A DNA stretch of 64,000 bases from Litsea cubeba (taxonomy: Eukaryota > Streptophyta > Magnoliopsida > Laurales > Lauraceae): assembly GCA_012931725.1 (NCBI GenBank), contig CM022949.1, forward strand, positions 6,399,011-6,463,010, in the 5' to 3' direction. The notes under the pieces were generated by a model. The model searched no databases, was not told the DNA's origin, and worked only from the letters and a program-made list of their open reading frames with translations. The translations under genes and the position numbers were made by a program. Positions 55,801 to 64,000 of the stretch are shown piece by piece. Within the stretch, counting starts at the first letter, position 1; every line of letters starts with the position of its first letter.

Positions 55801-57570
55801 TGTTAGTTTTATGGACTCAATCCAGTAGATGATATAATAAATTGATTAATTTCTTTATTTATCAGTATATTCATGCTTTCCTTTCATGAGATGAATGGTG
55901 ATTTATTATATACTTGCACATAACCAATACGAATGACATGATGGTTCATGAGATGAACCGGGGTCCACAAGTATATTAGATGTAACACATGTGTATGGAT
56001 GAGATCCACATACGGGAGACATGTGTGCGAAATCTTATACTTAAAATATATTCACAACCAGTGATGAGACTGGACATCTCATACTGACAAGGTTGCAGTA
56101 CTTTGATCACTATGAGATAGTGTGACTTGTCTCGATCATCAGAATGGAAGATTCTGGATCATAGTGCTGGTACATTGGATGTATTGAAGGACCATGAGAA
56201 GCACCTTATAAACACTGTCTTTATTTTAAGGTCTGCTCTCATAATTCCCTAGCAATAGGCTCTCAATCCTGAGACATTAATGAACTCAAGTTTCTATCTA
56301 TTCATTTGCTTTGAGTCACCAATGAGTGAGGCCAACTGCAGGTCAACACCTCGGTGATTTGGGTACGTGGTAGTAGAGCTGTGGGAACATTCAATAGTCA
56401 AGATGGAATCTATCTCTAATATCCCCTTGTGCCAATTAATGGATTTATCATTGGTAAGTGCGCACCCATTCCGATTAGGAGTTAATTGGAAAGGTACCTA
56501 TTGATCATTATAATTAATTGGGGCTCAAGGATAATAAGATATGGATCTATTTTGGAAGACAGGTCCAATTGATCCATGGATATTGATAGAGGGGTCTACT
56601 TGTGGTAATGTGGAAGTTTAGGGTCTTCTATGTAATATTCCTAAGACTGGAGTTCAATTGCATTTATATAGTGGAGTTATTTGCAATTAACTGTGGGCCC
56701 GGATTACACATGAGTTGTGGGGTCGCGTGTCCCAGTTGGAGCCAGCTTTCTAAGGAATCCCTAGTGGTCCCCACGCTAGCCCAATTATTAGAAAGTATCT
56801 AATTCTAGTTGAACTCTAAAAGGAAAGTTACTATTTCTATTTGAAGTGAGACTTCTAATAGTGGTAATAGTAGACTTACTAATTTTAGTAGAAGTGAGAC
56901 TTCTATTTTAATTAGAAAGGAATTAGAAAGTTACTAATCATATTTGAAGTGAGACTTCTAATTATGATATGGTAAGTTACTAATTATTGTGGAAGTAAGA
57001 CTTCTATTATAATTAGCAAAGAGGAGGCAACTTGAAAAGGCTATAAATAAGAGGGGAGGATGCCTTGGACGTTCCATGCATAAATCCACATTGGGATTCA
57101 CGCCCAAGCCTCCCTAGTGCAATAGTTGCACATGTTCTTCCTCCTCTTCCTCTTCTAGTTCTCTTTCTAGTTCCTCCCTAGAGTTCCTAGTAGTTTTCTC
57201 TTGGAGATCCCACCATCTTCTTGAGAAAAGGAGAATCTGATACGGGTCATAGCGTGGAAGATCAAGAGGTCTTGGAGATCCCTATTTGATTAGTGAAAGT
57301 GTTTCATCATCAAAGAAAGACGCAACTCCTCCATTAGAGCACAACCGAGCTCCAAAGGTATAATCTACTTCCATGCATGTTGTAGATTTATTTGTTGATT
57401 ATATGTTGCTGTTTTTATCTTCTAGATAAATTGTTTTACTGATCATGATGACTGAGATTGAGGACATAGATCTTGGATTGGGTTTTGTAGCCTTATAGAT
57501 AGTTGATCCCTGCGTCAAGTGGGTCAAAAGTTTTTGAAACCTATCATAGAGGCCCACCCTATTTCCAACA
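55801..57570 (+). repeat. 5' LTR of element E
   Basis: It is 1,770 bp. TATAAATA at 57,042-57,049 is the likely promoter. A stretch at about 56,800-57,010 repeats 'gaagtgagacttcta' and 'ggaaagttactaat' several times. Confidence 0.93.
57042..57049 (+). promoter_or_regulatory. TATA box in the LTR of element E
   Basis: TATAAATA followed by AGAGGGGAGG. Confidence 0.65.
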
Positions 57571-57572
57571 AT

Positions 57573-57584
57573 TGGTATCAGAGC
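57573..57584 (+). other. Primer binding site of element E (initiator Met tRNA)
   Basis: TGGTATCAGAGC two bases after the LTR end. Confidence 0.95.
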
Positions 57585-57843
57585 CTTACCTCATCTCTTA
57601 TCATGTTAGATCAGTAAGCTTGATCTAATCTTTACATGAGATGCGAAGAGGATAGATCAAGGGCTATGTACGGATCAGTTTTGATGGTTTTGCTTGGATA
57701 ATTAGTAAGTCCATGTTTGGATAGTCACATAAGGGTTTAACAATGATGGAATGATGGTAGGAAGCCATTGGAATCTTCAGAAGAGTTTTGGAGATGGTTG
57801 GACACGAAATACAAAAACCCAACTTGCAGATTTCCGTCAGGCA

Positions 57844-57916
57844 GGTCGACCGAGCCCTCTGGCAGGTCGACCGAAGACACTGAGGCCGGTCGACCGAGCC
57901 CTCTGGCAGGTCGACC
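57844..57916. repeat. Four GGTCGACC palindromes in tandem in the leader of element E
   Basis: Copies at 57,844, 57,865, 57,888 and 57,909, with spacers GAGCCCTCTGGCA repeated. The same palindrome is repeated in the LTR of element A. Confidence 0.9.
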
Positions 57917-57958
57917 GAACAGACTGACATATGAGATCTCAATTTTTGTTTTTGTTTC

Positions 57959-58035
57959 GGGGGCGCTGCCCCCGAGCCCCCGCCGGGGGCGCTGCCCCCG
58001 AGCCCCCGCCGGGGGCGCTGCCCCCTGGGCCCCCG
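57959..58035. repeat. 26-bp GC-rich tandem repeat in the leader of element E
   Basis: Two full copies and one diverged copy of a unit starting GGGGGCGCTGCCCCCGAGCC. Each GGGGGC-GCT-GCCCCC can fold on itself. A related GCCGGGGGA-CACCCCCGG stretch follows to about 58,100. Confidence 0.9.
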
Positions 58036-59490
58036 CGAGCTGACCGGGCAGCTCGAACCCCGCCGGGGGACACCCCCGGACCCCCTCCGCGTAGGGGGCA
58101 TGAATCATAGTAGTGGCAATATTTGGCATCCTGTCTTTCCATTATTGTTTGGTAACCCGACTTTGTGAGTTGCTTTACTAGTATGAGATACTAACATGCA
58201 GGTAATCATGTCCTCTCCATATGGCCCACAAGTCTTTTACTTTCTTTTATGGTTGAATGTTTATTTTTGACAAGTTGTAAAGGGCATCATGGTTTCCTTG
58301 TTTTTCCGGTTTAGGGCAAGGCATGGTGAAATTCCCTATGAGCCTTTTATTTCCATTAATAGATTATCATGTAAGTCTCATCGTAGAGACATAGGAATTT
58401 ATGTAATTTCTAAATTTGTAAATTCTGGCGATGTCCGAGACTAAGAAGGAAAGTGAAGTTGGACTCCTAATCAAAGAGTTTGAAGATTACCAAAGGTGTT
58501 TTGGAGTTTCCCAAAGTGTTTGAGGAATCCAAATTTTTGGAAAGTCTAGAAGTCCAAGAAGTCTATTCCGCATGGGCCATGTGGAGGAGAGGACTAGTTT
58601 CTAATTTTAGCGTTTTCTATTTATAGTTGAATGCTTTATTTAGAATGTTTCCAAATCTGATCCAAACATAGCAAGTAACTAATATTGGTCAAATCAAATT
58701 AATTTTTGGAAAGAGTTCTAATTAGTGTCGATGACCCATGAGATGGACACATTGGCAACACTAATTTAAGAAACTGGTCTTTCCTTAAAATAAGTTGACT
58801 TGGAACCAATCTTAGATCATATCATGAGATGATTTGATGATTCATATATTTATATATGTGGGCCCTAATACCTTAAAAGGAAATCCTCAATTCTAAAATA
58901 TTAAGTGGGAGCGGGGCATTTAAATTAATAAATCCCCATGGTTTTCCACCATAGGTTCATTGTAAGGAAAGTATTAGCCTCGCGCCACCAAGAGAGTGGC
59001 CGTTCCCCACGGAGGGCTTTTATTTATCTGGTTACTAGATATGGATCTCCTATGGATAGTATTGATGAGACGTGGTGGGGGTTCACTCCCCAAGGAGGAG
59101 CTGCCCATCGCGGTTGTCATGCAATATTAGTTGGTGGGTCACACTTAACTAAAATAATGATGTAGTATCCCCAAGGATTTGCCTCATGTATTTTAGAAAC
59201 CAAAGATAATCGGGAGTCATACATTATTTGGTATGAGATACCTAGATGATAGTGAATGATTGGGGATCAAGGATAATTAGTCTTAATCTTAATTTTGACG
59301 ACTTTGATCCGCACCAATCTATGGGGCATTTGCACTCCCCAAGGAGGCATGCCCTAGGGGATTGGGATTCCGATGTATTCTAAATTCAGTGCTTATGAGG
59401 ATTCCCATATGAATTTGGTAGAATACTAAACCCTAATGTCATTTAAATTCTTTCATTGAATGTATGGTTATGTGCTTTAATTTATACAGC

Positions 59491-60426
59491 ATGAATTCGA
59501 ATACTTTCAATCCACTTGCGACCATCCTCAACCAGAACAAGTTGATGGGATCCAACTATGTAGATTGGAAAAGGAACCTGGATATTATCTTGACATCTTC
59601 AAGTTGCAAATATGTCCTTCTAATACCCCCCCTTCCTGAGCCTGAGCCTGATGCACCACAGATTGTGAAAAACTTTTACACCAAGTGGACCAAAAACAAT
59701 GAGATAGCCAGATGTTTTATTCAGGCATCCATGTCTACTGTTTTGCAAGAACAACATCAATCCTATAAGTCAGCATACGATATTATATCGAACTCAAAGG
59801 AGATGTTTGCAGACCAGGTTAGGCCTGCTAGGCAGGCTGCTTTAAAAGTGCTGATGGAGACAAAGATGGCTGAGGGAACCCCAGTACAAAAACATTTGTT
59901 ACAAATGAAGTTGGCATTGAATGAGTTAGATGTACTGGGGACTACGTTTGATACAGAAACGCAGATCGACATGATCATTCAATCACTACCAGACTCATTC
60001 AAACATTTCAAGATCAATTATAGTAAATTGGAAATGACCATAGCTGAGCTGTCTCGCCAGCTGGTAGTGTTTGAGGAAATCATGAAGAAAAGACCAACTG
60101 CCCTCATGACAGAAAAGTCATTTGCTAAGTCTAAACCGAAAGGTAAAGACCGGGATAGCAAGAAGAAATCAGTCATCAAAGGTCCTAAGGTGGAGTATGG
60201 TTCCACTAGTGGTATGGCCAAGGTCAAGGGTACGGGAGCAAAGGGAAAGTGTTTCCACTGTGGTATGACAGGACATTGGAGGAGGAATTGTCCACAATTT
60301 CTGTCAAAGGAAAAGACCTCAGGTATGATTGAGTCATTTATTTCTGAAGATAGTTTTTCAACTAGTACTTCAGAATCTTGGTTTGTAGACTTTGGTGCAA
60401 CTAATTACATCAGTAATATGTTGTAG
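59491..60426 (+). pseudogene. Element E gag, open to the protease
   Basis: ATG 59,491 opens about 311 codons. It has the YVDWKRNLDI segment shared with element F, a Lys-rich region and zinc knuckle CFHCGMTGHWRRNC (about 60,250). At the protease site the sequence reads WFVDFGATN where element F reads WIVDSGATN, so the usual DSG triad is DFG. A TAG ends the frame at 60,424. Gag alone might still be made; this could matter for packaging. Confidence 0.85.
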
Positions 60427-63111
60427 GAGTTACAGGTAACCAGGAGGATTAATGACAGGGAAATCAGTATTAACCTGGGATCGGAAGCCAAGGCAGAAGC
60501 AGTGTCAGTAGGAGTAGTAACTTAGTTATTTTCAGATATTAAGTTGATTTTGTCAGATACATTACATGTACCGTTTTAAGACGGGATTTTAATTTCTAGT
60601 ATGATGAATAAGAGTTATTCAGTTACTTTTGGTAATTAAATCGTCTTAAAGAGGAGCGGTACTCTTATATATTCTGACAAGGTAATCAATGGCTTTTATT
60701 TGTTAACTCCCACAATGTATGAGATACATGACGCTGATGCTAATAACAGACCATCATTAAAGAGGTAGTCACCTTCATCTAATCCAACAAATTTTGGCAC
60801 CTAAGAGGCTAGGTCATATAAACCTAAACAGGATTGACAGGCTAGTGAAAGATGGTATCTTGCCTTTATTGGTGGTAGAATCAATGCCTGTCTGCAAATC
60901 CTGTCTGGAAGGTAAAATGACCAAAAGACCCTTATTCATCTAAGGGCAGTCGGGCCAAAGATTTATTGGAGTTAGTGTTTACTGATGTGTATGAACTCAT
61001 AATATTAGAGTGAGAGATTGATACGAGTATTTTATCACTTTCACCGATGATTACTCGAGATATGGATACATATACCTTATGCACCGCAAGTCCGAGATTT
61101 TTGAATAGTTCAAAGAGTTTCGAGCGGAAGCGGAAAAGCAATTAGGTAAAAGTATAAATACTCTTCGATGAGATCGATGAGGCGAATATCTCTCCGCTAA
61201 GTTTATGGGATACTTATCAGTAAATGGGACTTCATCCCAGTAGTCTGCTCCTGGTTTGCCTCAACAGAGTGGAATAGAAGAAAGAAGGAACAAGACTCTT
61301 TTACATATGATCAAGTCTATGATTGAGTTTCTAGGATTACCTATATTTTGGGATATGGAAATGGAAATATATATACTAAACCTCGTTCCATCTAAGTCTA
61401 TACTTGAGACTCCCAGGGAGTGATGGACAGGGCGAAAGCCTAGTCTACAACGTTTTCAGGGTTGTCCGGCACACGTGCTGAAGAATAAAGACGGATTAGT
61501 TGGAATCGAAGTCGGAAGTATATATGTTTATATTCTATCCCAAAAGGAACTAAAGGTTGGTTGCTCTATAATCCCAGAGAGCAAAAAGTGCTTCGCAGCA
61601 CCAATGCGGTTTTCTGGAGGGAGATTATAAGATTAACTGGAAATCTTTAGAAATGGTTATCTTGGAAGAAATTCAAGAAAGAACAATTCCAAATCCAAGA
61701 ATAACCAAACTTTGAGAAAATCCGCCCATATTTGACCCAGTAGTTACACCAGTGCCTTGTCGTAGTGGGAGTATTGTCAGGACCCTTGACAAGTTCTCGG
61801 TCTAGGGAAAGTCTTACAAGGCAATCCCGGTGTAACCGGAACAAGATCCTTATAACTATGATAAAGCAGTTAATGACATAGTTTTGGGATGTTGGTTAGA
61901 TGCTATGAAAGCTGAGGAGGAGTCTTTGTACTCTAATCAGGTCTGGATACTTGTGGGCTTGCCTGCCAATAGCAAACCTATTGGGTGCAAGTGAGTCTAC
62001 AAAAGAAAATGAGAGCCAGATGGAAGAGTTCCATCCAGATGCTCTTATCCATTGCGGTTCATCTCGGTAACGAGATTTGGCAAATGGATATCAAGACAGC
62101 GTCTCACGACGGCAATCTTGAGGAAGACATCTATATGATGCAACCAGATGGTTTTATAGCTAATAACCAAGTGCAAAGAGTTTTGCAGGCTGCATAAGTT
62201 CATTTATGGATTAAAGCAGGTATCCCGAAACAGGAACATCCGTATTGACTAAGCAAATCAAGTCACTTGATTTTTGTCAGAATCCGGATAAGTCATGTGT
62301 AAATGAAAAGTCAAGAACGCAGGGTAGTTTTTCTGATATTATATATCGACGACATCCTTCTCCTATGGAGTGACATAGGGATATCGTCAACAGTAAAAGT
62401 TTTGGTTGGCTAAGACTTTTGATAATAAAAGACTTTGGAAAAGCCAGGTACATCCTAGGAATCAATTTCCATTGAGACCGGAAAAATAGGATGATAAGGC
62501 TTATCCCAATGATGTGTACATAGATAAGGTTCTGGTACGGTAACCTATGCTTTGTACTAGACCGGATATCTATCACGCAATACGCCTAGTCAGCAGATAT
62601 AAAGTCTAGCCCAGTTTTTTTATCATTGACTGTTGTAAGATGTGTTCTCGAATACTTGAGAAGGACTAGAGATCACATGTTGAGTCATAGCAGTGATGAG
62701 TTGATTACCAGTCGGTTACATAGATACTGACTTCTAGTCAGATCAGGATTCCAGGAAATCAACTTCTGGGTATGTGCTTATGTTGTAGCAGCTTGAGAAG
62801 TAGCTAAGGTAGCAGATTGACTCAAAAGATTCCTTATGGAACTTGGAGTGGTATTTTTGGCAGGACAGCCAATCACAGTTTACTGTGATGACAGCAGGGC
62901 AGTCATTAAGTCCAAATAACCCAAGAGCCAAAAAGTATGTACAGAGGAAGTTATACATGGTCAGATAGATTGTGCAGAGAGGTGATGTACGATCACCAAG
63001 ATAGCCTCTGTAGACATTCTAGTAGATCCGCTTACTAAGCCTTTGACTACCAAAGTCTTTGAGCTATTAGTAGACGGGATGTGCATGAGATGCAACTCTA
63101 ACTGGCATTGA
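60427..63111 (+). pseudogene. Element E pol remnant: protease end, integrase, RT, RNase H
   Basis: Three-frame hand translation shows, in order, the integrase zinc module (LGHINLNRIDRL, CKSCLEGKMTKR at about 60,815-60,930), integrase core pieces (FTDDYSRYGYIYLM, PQQSGIEERRNKT), RT pieces (ESLYSNQVW, MDIKTA, YIDDILLLW at about 62,340) and RNase H pieces (LCTRPDIY, YCDD-like segment near 62,880). At least a dozen stops and several frameshifts occur, and a stretch of RT near 62,010 is deleted. It cannot encode pol. Confidence 0.88.
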
Positions 63112-63115
63112 GCCC

Positions 63116-63126
63116 AAGTGGGAGAT
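63116..63126 (+). other. Polypurine tract of element E
   Basis: AAGTGGGAGAT directly before the 3' LTR; intact although pol is not. Confidence 0.8.
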
Positions 63127-64000
63127 TGTTAGTTTTATGGACTCAATCCAGTAGATGATATAATAAATTGATTAATTTCTTTATTTATCAGTATATTCAT
63201 GCTTTCCTTTCATGAGATGAATGGTGATTTATTATATACTTGCACATAACCAATACGAATGACATGATGGTTCATGAGATGAACCGGGGTCCACAAGTAT
63301 ATTAGATGTAACACATGTGTATGGATGAGATCCACATACGGGAGACATGTGTGCGAAATCTTATACTTAAAATATATTCACAACCAGTGATGAGACTGGA
63401 CATCTCATACTGACAAGGTTGCAGTACTTTGATCACTATGAGATAGTGTGACTTGTCTCGATCATCAGAATGGAAGATTCTGGATCATAGTGCTGGTACA
63501 TTGGATGTATTGAAGGACCATGAGAAGCACCTTATAAACACTGTCTTTATTTTAAGGTCTGCTCTCATAATTCCCTAGCAATAGGCTCTCAATCCTGAGA
63601 CATTAATGAACTCAAGTTTCTATCTATTCATTTGCTTTGAGTCACCAATGAGTGAGGCCAACTGCAGGTCAACACCTCGGTGATTTGGGTACGTGGTAGT
63701 AGAGCTGTGGGAACATTCAATAGTCAAGATGGAATCTATCTCTAATATCCCCTTGTGCCAATTAATGGATTTATCATTGGTAAGTGCGCACCCATTCCGA
63801 TTAGGAGTTAATTGGAAAGGTACCTATTGATCATTATAATTAATTGGGGCTCAAGGATAATAAGATATGGATCTATTTTGGAAGACAGGTCCAATTGATC
63901 CATGGATATTGATAGAGGGGTCTACTTGTGGTAATGTGGAAGTTTAGGGTCTTCTATGTAATATTCCTAAGACTGGAGTTCAATTGCATTTATATAGTGG
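63127..64000 (+). repeat. 3' LTR of element E, left part
   Basis: 874 bp are in view and match 55,801-56,674 with no difference seen. The rest lies past the window. Confidence 0.95.

Larger units (their letters stand above)
57585..59490 (+). other. Long 5' leader of element E
   Basis: About 1.9 kb without a convincing gene. It holds four GGTCGACC palindromes (57,844-57,916), a GC-rich repeat (57,959-58,100) and three small hairpins of CTCCCCAAGGAG type (59,003, 59,086, 59,335). Confidence 0.75.
55801..64000 (+). mobile_element. Element E: degenerate Ty1/copia element (right end off the window)
   Basis: The 5' LTR (55,801-57,570) begins TGTTAGTTTT and ends TCCAACA; the 3' LTR starts at 63,127 and continues past the window. 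It has an iMet primer site, a long leader, an open gag and a heavily damaged pol in the usual copia order. The 874 bp of 3' LTR in view show no difference from the 5' LTR by eye. It is related to element F in gag, leader motif and LTR segments. Element D ends nine bases to the left. Confidence 0.92.

Noticed and set aside
57959..58100. A CpG-island promoter in the leader of element E.
   Set aside because: The high GC content is explained by the tandem 26-bp repeat; no TATA or gene start follows.
57768..58142. Several open frames through the GC-rich block in the leader of element E.
   Set aside because: They arise because GC-rich repeats lack stop codons on both strands; the predicted proteins are Gly/Pro/Arg repeats.

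Overview
The window is flowering-plant (angiosperm) nuclear DNA made almost entirely of nested LTR retrotransposons. No ordinary host gene, tRNA or rRNA gene was recognised. Evidence for a plant is: Ty1/copia polyproteins primed by initiator-Met tRNA, Ty3/gypsy elements with two RNase H domains (the plant-specific Tat clade), plant mobile domain-like proteins, and a hAT BED-finger remnant. The species cannot be told from the sequence.

Left half (1-40,931). Element C is a minus-strand Tat-type gypsy element whose visible part runs from its 5' LTR at 40,191-40,931 leftward to 28,312. Two elements sit inside it. Element B (1-28,311, plus strand, about 23 kb without its own insert, 2.59-kb LTRs) broke C in its reverse transcriptase region. 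Element F (30,438-40,088, plus strand copia) broke C about 15 codons after its gag start. Element A (1,680-9,153, plus strand copia, TSD ACTAG) is inserted in the 5' leader of B. A is the only element with an uninterrupted gag-pol frame, and its LTRs differ by about two substitutions, so it is the best candidate for a recently active element.

Right half (40,932-64,000). A decayed hAT transposon lies at 41,285-43,172. Element D (43,173-55,791, plus strand Tat gypsy, TSD ACTAC) follows. Element E (copia, starts 55,801, runs off the window) begins nine bases after D. E has LTRs that look identical over the 874 bp that can be compared, yet its pol is riddled with stops, so it was probably copied recently as a defective element using proteins from a relative such as F.

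Most notable content: both Tat elements, B and D, carry a separate gene between pol and the 3' LTR on the opposite strand. Each has its own TATA box and GT-AG introns. In B (24,564 to 19,928) the product is plant mobile domain-like with a coiled-coil tail. In D (54,407 to 52,000) it resembles the 'putative gypsy type transposon' (Transposase_28) family, also with a coiled-coil tail. Both copies now carry frame breaks. The 3' regions of both elements also hold tandem repeat arrays. The sense genomic RNA and the antisense gene overlap for several kilobases, so double-stranded RNA is possible.

Insertion order read from nesting: C first, then B and F into C, then A into B. LTR divergence by eye agrees (D about 2%; B under 1% over the visible 340 bp; F about 0.3%; A about 0.2%; E none seen). 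All reading was done by eye; domain names rest on motif recognition, not database searches.
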